64,000 nucleotides of DNA from Corynebacterium atrinae (GCF_030408455.1 NZ_CP046977.1:2232001-2296000); one strand, 5' to 3'. Shown: positions 17,024 to 26,440, numbered from the stretch's first letter. Notes: generated by a model from the letters alone, not told the origin. A program made the numbers and translations.

Positions 17024-17950
17024 CTACTGCTTGACCGAGAACTTCGCGGAAATAACGCGGGCGCCAATGTTGAGCAGCGCGATGATGAGGACCAAGGTGA
17101 GGGCAGCACCCCAGAGCTTGTCCAGGACTGCCGGGGAGGTACCGGCCTTGTACATGTCCAGCATCATGAGGGGCAGCGAGGACATCGGACCATTGAAGGG
17201 GTCCGGGTTGAGGGCCTGACTGGATCCCACGAGAATAAGGACCGGTGCGGACTCGCCCATGACGCGGGCGATGGCCAGCATGACACCGGTGACGATGCCC
17301 GACAATGCCGTCGGGAGGACGATTTTCACGATGGTCTTCCACTTGGGCACACCCAGCGCGTAGGACGCTTCCCGCAGGTCCATGGGGACGACGCGGAGCA
17401 TTTCTTCGGTGTTGCGGATGATGACTGGAACCATGAGGATCACCAGCGACAAGGACACGGCCATGCCAGAGCGCTGGAACCCGAACAGCGTGATCCAGGT
17501 GGTGAAGACGAAGAGCGCGGCCACGATCGAGGGGACACCGGTGAGGATGTCCACCATGAAGGTGGTAATGCGGCCCAGACGATTGCCGTTGGAGTACTCC
17601 ACCAGGTAGATCGCGGTGAAGATGCCAATCGGGATGGACAGGACGGAGGTGATTCCCGTCTGGATCAAGGTTCCCTGGATAGCGTGGAGGGCACCGCCGC
17701 CGGGGTTGTGGTACATGACGCCCTGCTGGGAGCGGGTCCACCAGTCGAGCGTGAGCAGCGGGGAAATACCGCGGGAGATGACTTCCCACAGCACCCAGAT
17801 CAGCGGGATCATGGCGATGGCCATGGTGGCGTACACCAGCACGGTCGCGATGGTGTTGGTGGTCTTGCGCCCCTGCGAGATGTGCGAGAAGGAGCTGACG
17901 GAACCGAGCTGGTTCGAGCCCGGGGTGAGTGTATCGACGTTGCTAGTCAT
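17024..17950 (-). CDS. pstA: Phosphate ABC transporter permease PstA
   Basis: A 308-residue inner-membrane permease with six predicted helices after a cytoplasmic N-terminus. The permease EAA loop (LREASYALGVPKWKTIVKIVLPTA) that contacts PstB is clear at about 205-228. It forms the channel with PstC. The start lies 15 bp after the pstC stop, consistent with a single transcript. Confidence 0.96.
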   Translation of the reverse strand: MTSNVDTLTPGSNQLGSVSSFSHISQGRKTTNTIATVLVYATMAIAMIPLIWVLWEVISRGISPLLTLDWWTRSQQGVMYHNPGGGALHAIQGTLIQTGITSVLSIPIGIFTAIYLVEYSNGNRLGRITTFMVDILTGVPSIVAALFVFTTWITLFGFQRSGMAVSLSLVILMVPVIIRNTEEMLRVVPMDLREASYALGVPKWKTIVKIVLPTALSGIVTGVMLAIARVMGESAPVLILVGSSQALNPDPFNGPMSSLPLMMLDMYKAGTSPAVLDKLWGAALTLVLIIALLNIGARVISAKFSVKQ

Positions 17951-17965
17951 GGTGTTTTCCTCCGC

Positions 17966-19024
17966 CTACTTCTTCGAGACGATCGATCGGGCAATGGAGT
18001 TCACCACGAAGGTCAGGAGGAACAGCACCAGACCCGCGGCGATGTACGCGCCAGCGCGGATATCGTCGTTGAACTCGGGGGCAGCGTTAGCGATCGCGGT
18101 AGCGAAGGTCGTGCCGCCATCAAACAGAGAGAACCGGAAGGCCGAGGAGGGCGAGACAACCATGTAGAGCGCCATAGTCTCACCGAGCGCGCGCCCCAGG
18201 CCGAGCATGGATCCGGAGATGTATCCGGACAGGCCAAAGGGCAGGACCGTCATGCGGACAACTTCCCACCGGGTCGCGCCCAAAGCCAGGGCAGCTTCGA
18301 CCTGGCCCTTGGGGGTCTGGATGAACACCTCGCGTGCCGTGGCGGCGATAACCGGGAGGATCATCACTGCGAGGACGATGCCACCGGTCATGATGTTGCG
18401 GCCGGTCGCGAACGAGGGAGAGTTGGCGTAGGTGGTGAAGAGGAAGAAGCCCCCACCCCAACTGTGGATCCATTCGTAGAACTTCTGCAGCGCCGGGCCG
18501 AGCACCTGCCAGCCCCAGAGGCCGTAGACAATCGAAGGGACGGCGGCCAGCATATCCACCAAATATCCGAGCGGCTTGACCATCCGGCGCGGCGCGTAAT
18601 TGGAAAGGAACACCGCGATACCCAGGGCAACGGGCATTGCAATGAGCAGCGCGACCACTGAGATAAGCACGGTGACGGCGAAGAGGTTCGGGATACCGAA
18701 CTGCATCGCCTCGGTGTTGGAGGTATTCCACTGGCCGGAGTAGGTGAAGAAGCCGAGCCAACCATCCGCGTTGCGGTTGAGAGAAGGAACGGCCCGCCAA
18801 ACCAGGAAGGCGCCGATTGCCGCGATGATGACGGTGATCAGGGTGGCAGAGGAGGTGGCGAGGAACTCGAAGAGCCGGTCGCCGGGACGCTTGACTCCGC
18901 CTCCATCTTTGACGATGGGGGCATCTGGTTGGGAGGAGTTGCCGAGGGTGGCCACGGTATGTGGGACTGCCGATTGCTCGGAGCTGGTCACCTGCTCATC
19001 CGCGGTCGGACGGTTGCTTGCCAT
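17966..19024 (-). CDS. pstC: Phosphate ABC transporter permease PstC
   Basis: A 352-residue permease with about six helices; the EAA loop reads VEAALALGATRWEVVRMTVLP. The N-terminal 50 residues are hydrophilic. ATG 19024 (MASNRPTADEQ) follows an AAAGGAAT site; the in-frame extension to 19192 reads through the hairpin-rich spacer and is rejected. It is separated from pstS by 196 bp with two strong hairpins. Confidence 0.95.
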   Translation of the reverse strand: MASNRPTADEQVTSSEQSAVPHTVATLGNSSQPDAPIVKDGGGVKRPGDRLFEFLATSSATLITVIIAAIGAFLVWRAVPSLNRNADGWLGFFTYSGQWNTSNTEAMQFGIPNLFAVTVLISVVALLIAMPVALGIAVFLSNYAPRRMVKPLGYLVDMLAAVPSIVYGLWGWQVLGPALQKFYEWIHSWGGGFFLFTTYANSPSFATGRNIMTGGIVLAVMILPVIAATAREVFIQTPKGQVEAALALGATRWEVVRMTVLPFGLSGYISGSMLGLGRALGETMALYMVVSPSSAFRFSLFDGGTTFATAIANAAPEFNDDIRAGAYIAAGLVLFLLTFVVNSIARSIVSKK

Positions 19025-19093
19025 GAGGCACAGATTCCTTTGAATTGGAGCGGGGAAGGAGATGGCGGGGCACCTGGTAAGTGACGCGCCAGC

Positions 19094-19211
19094 GCCCCCG
19101 AGTGCGAAAGTGAACGCTATCGGGGGCTGCGACGTGGTGGAGAGGGACCAAGCTTGCAGTGCCTTCTCCACCTGGCCGGGGCAGCGGTTCACGTCCCGCT
19201 ATGTCCGGCCA
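19094..19211 (-). other. Two hairpins in the pstS-pstC intercistronic spacer
   Basis: GCCCCCGA/TCGGGGGC spans 19094-19127 and TGGCCGG/CCGGCCA spans 19173-19211. Neither has a T-run. They lie directly after the pstS stop, where such structures usually protect the 3' end of the upstream message or cause partial termination, giving more PstS than PstCAB. Confidence 0.55.
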
Positions 19212-19220
19212 GAGGCGAAC

Positions 19221-20339
19221 TTACTGAATAGCCTCGACAGCCTCGACCAGACGATCGTGGTGGGTGCCGGTGACCGGGATGTAGCCCAGGTCAGCCAGCC
19301 CCTCGTCCTGGTTTGCCAGAGCGACCGTCAGGAAGTCCTTGACCTGGTTGGAGGTGTTCTCGTCGTAGCCAGCGGAGCAGACGATCTCGTAGGTGGTCAG
19401 AATCAGCGGGTAGGAGCCAGCGTCGGTGGAACCGAAGAGAGCCTCGGTGTCGACGACCATGTCGTGTCCGGTGGACTTGAACTCCAGGTTGTCCAGTGCG
19501 ATACCAACGGAGTCGGTGCTCAGCTCGACGGGACCGGACCCGAAATCAAGGTTGGCGATGCCAAGTTCCTGCTGAGTGGCGAAGCCGGACTCGACGTAGG
19601 TGATGCCGCCATCGATCTGGCCGACCTGAGTGGTCACACCGTTGGAGCCGTTAGCACCCTCGCCCACGGCGGAGGGGAACTGCTGACCGGTGGTGTCCCA
19701 CTCCTCGGGAGCCGCAGCCTTGAGGAACTTCTGGAAGTTATCAGAGGTGCCGGACTCATCGGAGCGGTAAACCACGGAAATGGCGGTGTCGGGGAGCTCA
19801 ACGCCCTCGTTCTCAGCGGCGATAGCCGGATCGTTCCACTTGTTGATCTCGCCCTTGAAGATCTTGGCGACAGTCGGGATAGACAGATTTACGTCATCCA
19901 CACCGTCGAGGTTAAAGGCGATTGCAACCGGACCGATAACGAAGGGCAGGTGCCAAGCGTCGTTGCCACCGCAGCGCTCAGCTGCCGGGCCAACCTGATC
20001 TGCGGACAGCGGGGAGTCAGAGCCAGCGAACTTAACTTGGCCGCCAATGAAGTTGGTGCGGCCCGAGCCGGAACCGGACGGGGTGTAGGCGAGGGAGGCA
20101 GCGTTGTTGGTAGCACCCTGGTACTTCACGTTGAAGTAGTCCATCGCGTTTTGCTGCGAGGATGCGCCCTCGGCGACGAGCTGGCCGGAAGCACCCGACA
20201 GGCCTTCCACGGGGGCGCCACCGGTGGCAGAGCCAGCGCCGGAAGTACCGCTTTCAGATTCAGAGCAGGCGACGAGGGCGGCGGAGCCGGCAGCAACGAG
20301 GCCGATGACGGCTGCAGTGCGCTTGAAGTTGCGGGTCAC
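19221..20339 (-). CDS. pstS: Phosphate-binding lipoprotein PstS
   Basis: A 372-residue substrate-binding lipoprotein. The signal peptide ends in the lipobox LVAC (Cys25), so it is lipid-anchored outside the membrane. Phosphate-binding segments GEGASSQQNAMDYF (AEGASSQ) and SDESGTSDNFQ, and GSDSPLSADQ, match PstS. GTG 20339 is chosen because it gives a proper basic n-region (MTRNFKR) and has AAAGG upstream. First gene of pstSCAB. Under phosphate starvation PhoR probably activates it; phoS/phoR are at 52-54 kb. Confidence 0.95.
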   Translation of the reverse strand: MTRNFKRTAAVIGLVAAGSAALVACSESESGTSGAGSATGGAPVEGLSGASGQLVAEGASSQQNAMDYFNVKYQGATNNAASLAYTPSGSGSGRTNFIGGQVKFAGSDSPLSADQVGPAAERCGGNDAWHLPFVIGPVAIAFNLDGVDDVNLSIPTVAKIFKGEINKWNDPAIAAENEGVELPDTAISVVYRSDESGTSDNFQKFLKAAAPEEWDTTGQQFPSAVGEGANGSNGVTTQVGQIDGGITYVESGFATQQELGIANLDFGSGPVELSTDSVGIALDNLEFKSTGHDMVVDTEALFGSTDAGSYPLILTTYEIVCSAGYDENTSNQVKDFLTVALANQDEGLADLGYIPVTGTHHDRLVEAVEAIQ

Positions 20340-20386
20340 GGGGGAACCTTTCCGGTCAAGATCAGTTGGTAGTAGTCCGAGCGTGG

Positions 20387-20459
20387 CTGTGATCACAGTG
20401 GAAATCCCCGACAATTTTCAGCCGGGGAACCTGTCAGTTGCTCACAGAGAACAAACCTA
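20387..20459 (-). promoter_or_regulatory. pstS upstream region with palindrome and possible -10
   Basis: A perfect 12-bp palindrome CTGTGATCACAG (20387-20398) and a TCCCCG/CGGGGA hairpin lie between a TAGGTT -10 candidate (20454-20459) and the GTG start. Two GTTAAC motifs lie further up (about 20469-20510). These are plausible PhoR or GlxR contacts, but the spacing does not fit the GlxR consensus. Confidence 0.35.
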
Positions 20460-20563
20460 AAGGGCGTCGGTTAACCCAAGGACCTGATCAGATGAACGGA
20501 TCGTTAACACTTCGCAAGATTCAGAATAACTTTCTTGTCGCGGACGCTTTTCTGAGATACGCG

Positions 20564-21460
20564 TCACGCGGATTGGGGTACGGAGTAGACCACATGCGCT
20601 TCGACAACGTCAAAGCCGAGGTGATCGTAGGCCTTTACTGCTGCCTCGTTATCAGCTTCCACGTATAGGACGACCCGATCCGCTCCCTTGCCCGCCAGGT
20701 GCTCCAGCCCGACACGTAGGAGGGGGTCACCCAAGCCGCGCCCGCGGAACTCGGAGGACAAACCCACCACGTAAACCTCGCCGAAGGCCGGTGAGACTTC
20801 CGTGTGCCACTTGGTCCAGTGGAAGCCGGCCATCTGCCCGTCGGGGGTCCACAAGAACAGCACGTCGCGCGGCGAGAACCACTCCGCTTCCTGCGCGCGG
20901 CTGAGCCGAGAGCGATCCCAGCCGCCCTGCTCGGGATGCCAGGAAAACGCGTCATTGTTCGCCGCTAGCCACTTCGCTTCGACGTCGTCGCGTCCCCATT
21001 TGGCGATAGATTCTTCCAGGTTGAGGGGGTAGACGTCGTCGCGACCCTGGTAAGAGGCCACCGTTGCCAGGGCCTCGCCTTCCACCGCCATCACCAGCAG
21101 GCGCCGCGTGGGCACCCGATCGAAGGCCGCTGCAAGTGCCTGCGCCGCCGGGAGGTCACCGTGCGCCCACACGTCTGCTTCCCCCGCCGAGGTCAGCAGG
21201 GCTGCACCCACGCCTGCGCGCCGCCGAGCGGGGTCCACCACCATCTCGAAGGCGGAGCCGTCGAAGGCGGCGACGCCGAGCACCTCCTCCTCGTCGACGG
21301 CGACGTGGTGGAGGTGACCCAGGCGGGCGTCGATAAGCCCGAGCAGGAACTGCTCCGACAGAGGTGCCACCCCGTCGATCTCGGTGGCCCGATCGGCGAG
21401 GTCGCGGACGCGGGCGGCGAGGTCGGGGTGGTCGGGCAGGCGAAGCGTCTCAATGAACAT
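20564..21460 (-). CDS. mshD: Mycothiol synthase
   Basis: Acetylates the cysteinyl-amine of Cys-GlcN-Ins with acetyl-CoA, the last step of mycothiol synthesis. The 298-residue protein has two tandem GNAT domains; the acetyl-CoA loops are VDPARRRAGVGAALL (about 76-90) and VGLSSEFRGRGLGDPLL (about 232-248). Further matches to MshD are WFSPRDVLFLW and GFHWTKWH. ATG 21460 lies 7 nt after TACCCT (leaderless). The gene is a marker of actinobacteria and sits next to pst as in C. glutamicum. Confidence 0.94.
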   Translation of the reverse strand: MFIETLRLPDHPDLAARVRDLADRATEIDGVAPLSEQFLLGLIDARLGHLHHVAVDEEEVLGVAAFDGSAFEMVVDPARRRAGVGAALLTSAGEADVWAHGDLPAAQALAAAFDRVPTRRLLVMAVEGEALATVASYQGRDDVYPLNLEESIAKWGRDDVEAKWLAANNDAFSWHPEQGGWDRSRLSRAQEAEWFSPRDVLFLWTPDGQMAGFHWTKWHTEVSPAFGEVYVVGLSSEFRGRGLGDPLLRVGLEHLAGKGADRVVLYVEADNEAAVKAYDHLGFDVVEAHVVYSVPQSA

Positions 21461-21494
21461 GAGATACAGGGTAGGCGCTGGTAGATATAGAGAG

Positions 21495-22253
21495 GTGTCG
21501 ATACCTCGTCTGCCCCTTATTCTCCTCACCGCTCTGGCGGTGATTCTCGGCGGATTGTGGCTGGTCGACACCGTCGCTGCTAGTCGCGTCGAGCGGCGGA
21601 TTTCCTTCGCCGTGGAAAACGCCGCGAACCTGGAGACAAACCCCCCGGTGTACGTCGGCGGTGTGCCCTACCTGTCAGCGTTGGTCACCGACGAAATTCC
21701 CTATGTGGAGGCCCGTGCGCTCGACGTCGATGTCGAAGGTTTGGGCATGATCAACGTAGCAACTCGCTATGAGAAGATCGCGGTCTCGCCCGGCCAGGTT
21801 CTCTCGGGCGATATCTCGGGATCGAAGGCGGAGAAGCGCTCGCGGTCGATCAGCCTCGATGGGGTAGCTCTCGGGCAACTCATCGATATGACGGACCTCG
21901 ATATTTCCAATCCGTATAACATCTCGCCCGCCGGCGGCACGGAAGCGGAAGCCCAGCTCATCGGCACTCCCCCCGGCTTCACCGAGCCCGCCACTGTCAT
22001 CGTCGACCTGCGGCTGGAGGGGTCGATGTTTTACATGACCCCCATTGAGCTTGTCGACGCCCCCGTCGGCCGCGAAGACGACATACTCGAGGCCTTCACG
22101 TACTCACTGGATACCCTCAAGCTTCCGCTGGGCGGGCGCGCCGCCTCGGTCGCCCTCGGCGGCGGTTCCATCTACTTCCAGGCAGAACAGCACAACGTCA
22201 AGGTGCAAATGCGCGGGCTCTCCCCGATCGCGGTGGACAGCGACAAAGATTAA
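21495..22253 (+). CDS. DUF2993 (LmeA-like) secreted or membrane-anchored protein
   Basis: A 252-residue protein with an N-terminal hydrophobic segment (LPLILLTALAVILGGLWLV) acting as signal or anchor, then a DUF2993 domain. The mycobacterial relative LmeA binds phospholipid and supports lipomannan maturation, so a cell-envelope lipoglycan role is plausible. GTG 21495 is preferred because it puts the hydrophobic stretch at the N-terminus; ATGs up to 111 nt upstream would overlap mshD. Its stop overlaps the convergent lipid kinase stop by 4 bp. Confidence 0.75.
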   Translation: MSIPRLPLILLTALAVILGGLWLVDTVAASRVERRISFAVENAANLETNPPVYVGGVPYLSALVTDEIPYVEARALDVDVEGLGMINVATRYEKIAVSPGQVLSGDISGSKAEKRSRSISLDGVALGQLIDMTDLDISNPYNISPAGGTEAEAQLIGTPPGFTEPATVIVDLRLEGSMFYMTPIELVDAPVGREDDILEAFTYSLDTLKLPLGGRAASVALGGGSIYFQAEQHNVKVQMRGLSPIAVDSDKD

Positions 22254-23287
22254 TGCACCCGAATGAAGTCGCGGAGCACCCGGCGCCACGTGCGTGAGCT
22301 GACGGGATAGGCTTCGCGCGGGGCGAAGACTTCTAGGGCATCGGCATGTGAGGAGAGTTCTGCGCGTTGGAACTCGCCCGCGTACTCCCCGTCGGCTTGA
22401 AAGCGCTGCTTGGTGGGGCAGGACATGGTTACCTGGGTGACGTCATCGAAGCGGACCGTGCGCTTTTCCAACCAGTCCCCGATCACCCGGCGATGCCCAA
22501 ATCCGACCAGATGCAGCATGCTCAGGATCCCCCGGAATCCGCGCGTATCGGTGATCCCGAACAAGCCGAGACCGTGCTCGAAGGAGTTACGCGGATTAGT
22601 CACTACCGGCAGTGGCCCAAGGAACGTCCACGGGTTGGTGTTGGAAGCAACGAACATCGGCACGTCGTTGAGCTCTAGCCGCTGTCCCTTGGCATCGGTG
22701 GCTACCACGTCGATGCGGGGCGGTTGACGGCGCGCACGCATCCACACCTGGGTGGCCGTGTTCAGATAGCGCAAGGGGGTAGCGGCGAAACCCAGGCGGC
22801 GGGCCTCATCGACGCGGGCGATCACGTCGGCATCGATACCAAAGCCAGCGTTGACGGCAAACCAGCGCTCGTTCCACGTGCCCAGGTAGATCGTGCGCCG
22901 TAGATCCGCGCGCAGGAGCGTGACCAGCATCGTTGTCGCGGCGACGGGGTCCGGCGGGAATCCCAGGGCACGCGCGAAGACATTGGCCGAACCGGTGGGA
23001 ATGACCGCAACTGCCGGCAGCGTCTGCGGGGTGGGAGTGCCTGAACCCGCGGGGCCCAGCAGCCCGTTAATTACCTCGTTGACGGTCCCGTCCCCACCGA
23101 CCGCCAACACCAGGTCCCATTCCGCGCGGGTCAGGCCCCGGCAGATCTCTTCCGCGTGCCCGGCGTGGTGAGTGAACACTCCCCGCACGCGCAGCCCCCG
23201 TACCGAACGCAGCTGAGGAATGATACGCCGAAAGAGGCCATCCGTCTGGGTGGTCGAATTCGGGTTCATAATCAGCAAGACGCGCAC
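22250..23287 (-). CDS. Diacylglycerol/sphingoid-type lipid kinase
   Basis: A 345-residue DagK-domain protein. The N-terminus MRVLLIMNPNSTT, the ATP-binding GGDGTVNEVINGL motif and PTGSANVFARALG are hallmarks of bacterial lipid kinases that phosphorylate diacylglycerol or similar lipids at the membrane. GTG 23287 follows TAGGCT by 8 nt on the minus strand. The stop shares a TTAA with the DUF2993 gene. The exact lipid substrate cannot be told from sequence. Confidence 0.88.
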   Translation of the reverse strand: MRVLLIMNPNSTTQTDGLFRRIIPQLRSVRGLRVRGVFTHHAGHAEEICRGLTRAEWDLVLAVGGDGTVNEVINGLLGPAGSGTPTPQTLPAVAVIPTGSANVFARALGFPPDPVAATTMLVTLLRADLRRTIYLGTWNERWFAVNAGFGIDADVIARVDEARRLGFAATPLRYLNTATQVWMRARRQPPRIDVVATDAKGQRLELNDVPMFVASNTNPWTFLGPLPVVTNPRNSFEHGLGLFGITDTRGFRGILSMLHLVGFGHRRVIGDWLEKRTVRFDDVTQVTMSCPTKQRFQADGEYAGEFQRAELSSHADALEVFAPREAYPVSSRTWRRVLRDFIRVH

Positions 23288-23327
23288 GGTGAGTCAGCCT
23301 AGCTGGACAACTACTAGGCTGGGGCGC

Positions 23328-23987
23328 ATGACTCAAGAGCACGAAGACACACCCCCGAACTCCCCGGCCGACACTTTGAGCGGTAGTGACGCCGTTAACC
23401 TCGCCGCCGAGCAGTCGAAGACGACGAGCCAGCGCAACATTCCAGCCCTGGATCTTGGCGAGATCCCCGTCGGCGATGACACCGCTAACCTGCGCTATGG
23501 TCCGAACTTGCACGATGGGCTCCTCGCCCTATTGCCCCTCGTTGGTGTGTGGCGAGGCGAAGGTCAGGCAGATACCCCCGATGGCCAGTACGCCTTCGGC
23601 CAGCAGATCATCTTCGCCCATGACGGCGAGAACTACCTCACCTACGAGTCCCGCATTTGGAAGCTCAACGAAGAAGGCGAGCCCGTTGGCGCCGACCACC
23701 GGGAGTCCGGATTCTGGCGCATTTCCCTCAGCGACGAGATCGAGGTGACGTGCACGAATTCTGCGGGAGTTGTCGAAATTTTCTACGGCGAGCCCCTCAA
23801 CGAGCGCGCCTGGCAGCTGGAATCCGCCTCTACGATGGTCACCTCCACCGGCCCCGAATCCCTCGGCCCGGGCAAGCGCCTCTACGGCCTTATGCCCAAC
23901 AACGACCTCGGCTGGGTGGATGAGCGCCTAGTGGATGGTCAGATGCACCCGCGGATGTCGGCGCAGCTGCATCGCGTGGCCGGCTAG
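23328..23987 (+). CDS. Nitrobindin/FABP-like heme-binding beta-barrel protein
   Basis: A 219-residue protein: about 60 disordered, acidic residues, then a ten-strand barrel with the family motif LLPLVGVWRGEGQ (G-x-W-x-G-x-G) and ESGFWR. Actinobacterial nitrobindins bind ferric heme and isomerise peroxynitrite; the distal-histidine region (ESASTMV... MHPRMSAQLHRV) fits. TAGGCT at 23315-23320 is 7 nt before the ATG (leaderless). It diverges from the lipid kinase with 40 bp between starts and converges on pabC with a 4-bp CTAG stop overlap. Confidence 0.82.
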   Translation: MTQEHEDTPPNSPADTLSGSDAVNLAAEQSKTTSQRNIPALDLGEIPVGDDTANLRYGPNLHDGLLALLPLVGVWRGEGQADTPDGQYAFGQQIIFAHDGENYLTYESRIWKLNEEGEPVGADHRESGFWRISLSDEIEVTCTNSAGVVEIFYGEPLNERAWQLESASTMVTSTGPESLGPGKRLYGLMPNNDLGWVDERLVDGQMHPRMSAQLHRVAG

Positions 23988-24883
23988 CGGCCCAACGCTT
24001 TATCCATGAGCTCCCGGATCTCAGCCTCGTGTTTGGGGCTGGGCACTGGGAGCTTCACGCCATCCAACTGGGTGATGCGCGTGGCCACCCGGACGGAGCT
24101 GACGAGCCAGACCGACTCGGCGTCGTAAAGCCTTTCTAAGGTGATGTCCTTGGTTTTGCACCGCCAGTCGTGGCGCTCGGCGTAGTCGAAGAGTGCCGCT
24201 TGGGTGGTGCCGGGCAGAATGTCCGGGCCGGGCGTCGGTGTGCGGAGTTTGCCGCCCTTGCGGACGGTGACCACGGTCGAGGTGGCGCCCTCAAGAACCT
24301 TCCCTGATTCCGGGTCGAGGTAGATGACGTCGTCGAAACCTTGCGCGCGGGCGTAGCGCTGGGCGGCCATGTTAGCGGCGTAGCTCAGCGTCTTCGCTCC
24401 GACGATGAGCCAGGGCGCTGGAGGCTCATCCGAATCTTCCGTATGGAGAGAGTAACCGCGGTGAGCCGTCATGACTTTGATGCCCGTCTCGCGCTGGGCC
24501 ACTACCTGCTCGTCGATGCCGCGCACCGTCAGCCAGGCCGAGGGAATGCCGGTGGATTCGCGGCCGCGCGTGTACGTCCACACACAACGGGCGTCCTCGG
24601 TGGACTGGGCGGTCCATTCCGCCACCGCCGCCGCCGTCGCCTCCGCCCACTGAGCTACCCCAGGGTCGGGCAAGTCCATGAGTTCGGCAGAACTCCGGAA
24701 GCGGCTCATGTGACGGTCGAAGTTAGCTGCCCGCCCCTGCCGCACCAGCAACGTCTCAAACACTCCGTCGCCGCGAGTGACGGCGGCGTCGTCCCAGTAC
24801 ACCATCGGTAGCGTGGGATTATGCCGCCGAATGGACCCCCCAAAGGGCTCGATGACATAGATAATCGGGGCAGAGGACTTCAT
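23984..24883 (-). CDS. pabC: Aminodeoxychorismate lyase, class IV aminotransferase
   Basis: A 299-residue fold-type IV PLP enzyme. RGDGVFETLLVRQGRAANFDRH, the PLP lysine in VGAKTLSYAANM and the EGATSTVV phosphate-binding segment are diagnostic. It most likely releases pyruvate from aminodeoxychorismate to give p-aminobenzoate for folate; branched-chain aminotransferase is less likely because the BCAT signature is absent. It diverges from ygfZ with 42 bp between starts. Confidence 0.82.
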   Translation of the reverse strand: MKSSAPIIYVIEPFGGSIRRHNPTLPMVYWDDAAVTRGDGVFETLLVRQGRAANFDRHMSRFRSSAELMDLPDPGVAQWAEATAAAVAEWTAQSTEDARCVWTYTRGRESTGIPSAWLTVRGIDEQVVAQRETGIKVMTAHRGYSLHTEDSDEPPAPWLIVGAKTLSYAANMAAQRYARAQGFDDVIYLDPESGKVLEGATSTVVTVRKGGKLRTPTPGPDILPGTTQAALFDYAERHDWRCKTKDITLERLYDAESVWLVSSVRVATRITQLDGVKLPVPSPKHEAEIRELMDKALGR

Positions 24884-24925
24884 GACCTTCGATTATGCCT
24901 GGTTTCACGCGCTACCATCGCGAGT

Positions 24926-25999
24926 GTGACCTCTGACTCCGCAACTTATCGTTCCCCCCTCCTCGACTACCCCGGCGCCGCCCCCGCCCAGGGGCCCGAT
25001 TCCTCCGTCGATTCCGCAGGTGTCGCATGGCATTACGGCGATCCGCTGGGCGAGCAGCGCGGCGCGGTCGTGATCGATCGCTCCCACCGGGGGGTGATCC
25101 GGGTCAGCGGCGCGGACGCCGCGGTATTCCTTAATAATCTGCTCTCCCAAAAGCTTGACGACGTCCCGCCCGGCTTCGCCGCCGCCGCCCTCGACCTGGA
25201 CATCCAGGGTCACGTCCTCCACCACGCGGACGTCCTTCGCGTGGGCGAGGATTTCTACCTCGATCTCCCTTCCGCCCAGGCGGCCACCCTTCTGCCGTTC
25301 CTGCAAAAGATGATCTTCTGGTCGCAGGTCACGGTCGATGCGGCGGACGTCGCCGTTCTCACTCTCCTCGCACCGCTTATCGACGTCCCCCTACCCCCCG
25401 CCGTCCTCGCCTTCCGCGAGGTGGCTTGGCCCGTTGGTAGGCGAGACCTGTTGGTGGAGCGTTCCTCCCTCGTCTCGGTGGTGGAGGAGCTGCTGGCCAG
25501 CGGTTACCAGCTGGCTGGCCTCATGACGTTTACTGCTGCCCGCGTCCGTGCCCTGGAGCCCGAGCTCGCCGCCGACTTGGACCACAAATCCATTCCCCAT
25601 GAGGTTCCCGCCTGGATCGGCCGCGGCACCTCCCCCGGTGCCGTTCACCTGGAAAAGGGCTGTTACCGCGGGCAAGAAACCGTCGCCCGCGTAGAAAACC
25701 TCGGACGCTCCCCTCGCGTGTTGGTCATGCTGCAACTCGACGGCTCCGCCCCCACCTTGCCCGCCCCCGGCGCTGATATCACCACCGCTAGTGGTGGCCG
25801 CACGATCGGCCGCCTGGGCACGGTGGTTCACGATCACGACTTCGGACCCATTGCGTTGGCCCTCGTCAAGCGCAGTGCCCTGGGTGGTGAGCTCCGCATC
25901 GGTGATGTCGCCGCCCTCATCGACCCCACCTCTCTTCCCGTCGAGGAAAACGAGCAGGCGGGCCGCGCGGCAATCAACCGATTGCGTGGCGATTCCTAG
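24926..25999 (+). CDS. ygfZ: Folate-binding Fe-S assembly protein YgfZ
   Basis: A 357-residue GcvT-like protein that uses tetrahydrofolate and supports repair or assembly of certain Fe-S enzymes. The YgfZ motif K-G-C-Y-x-G-Q-E is present (EKGCYRGQETVARV, about 244-257). GTG 24926 is 7 nt after a TACCAT -10 (24913-24918), so the mRNA is leaderless. Opposite to pabC, a folate gene, which fits functionally. Confidence 0.88.
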   Translation: MTSDSATYRSPLLDYPGAAPAQGPDSSVDSAGVAWHYGDPLGEQRGAVVIDRSHRGVIRVSGADAAVFLNNLLSQKLDDVPPGFAAAALDLDIQGHVLHHADVLRVGEDFYLDLPSAQAATLLPFLQKMIFWSQVTVDAADVAVLTLLAPLIDVPLPPAVLAFREVAWPVGRRDLLVERSSLVSVVEELLASGYQLAGLMTFTAARVRALEPELAADLDHKSIPHEVPAWIGRGTSPGAVHLEKGCYRGQETVARVENLGRSPRVLVMLQLDGSAPTLPAPGADITTASGGRTIGRLGTVVHDHDFGPIALALVKRSALGGELRIGDVAALIDPTSLPVEENEQAGRAAINRLRGDS

Positions 26000-26209
26000 C
26001 TCTCTCGTTTACCCCCGGCTCACCCCATTATCGACGCACCCATCATCTGTATTTCCTTATAGATCTACCAGAATGGCAGCTCAGGGGTGCGGTGAGGACT
26101 TTTACGTTGGTACAGGCTATTGTGTTCTACAGGAATACACACAGACGTAAAGCCGATGGGGCATCCGAATTCCCTGGATTGCCCTCACATACCTCAAGGG
26201 GGTCAGGCC

Positions 26210-26440
26210 ATGGGACGCGGTCGCGCGAAGGCAAAGCAGACCAAGGTTGCACGCCAGCTCAAGTACAACACGCCCGAGATGGATCTGGACTCGCTCCAGC
26301 GAGAGCTTTCCACGCAGAGCCCTCGTCAATCCTCTTCCGATGATGACGAAGACTATTCCGACGACGACCAGTACGTCGACTACGCACACTGGTCCGATGA
26401 CGAGGAAGATGTGAGCGCACCTTCACGCCGCGCTCGCTGA
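26210..26440 (+). CDS. DUF3073 protein
   Basis: A 76-residue protein with a basic start MGRGRAKAKQTKVARQLKY and an acidic middle (DDDEDYSDDDQYVDY), typical of the actinobacterial DUF3073 family. It has no known function; the charge pattern suggests nucleic-acid or ribosome contact. ATG 26210 has an AAGGGGG site at 7 nt. The 210-bp gap upstream holds short GC-rich inverted repeats and a possible -10 (TATTGT, 26118-26123). A strong terminator follows. Confidence 0.85.
   Translation: MGRGRAKAKQTKVARQLKYNTPEMDLDSLQRELSTQSPRQSSSDDDEDYSDDDQYVDYAHWSDDEEDVSAPSRRAR

Noticed and set aside
16817-18661. A 614-codon plus-strand frame opposite pstB, pstA and pstC
   Set aside because: Composition (His, Arg, Asp, Gly rich) is that of an antisense shadow and it has no recognisable motif.
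20387-20398. GlxR/CRP site before pstS
   Set aside because: CTGTGATCACAG lacks the 6-bp spacer between TGTGA and TCACA that GlxR needs; kept only as a palindrome.
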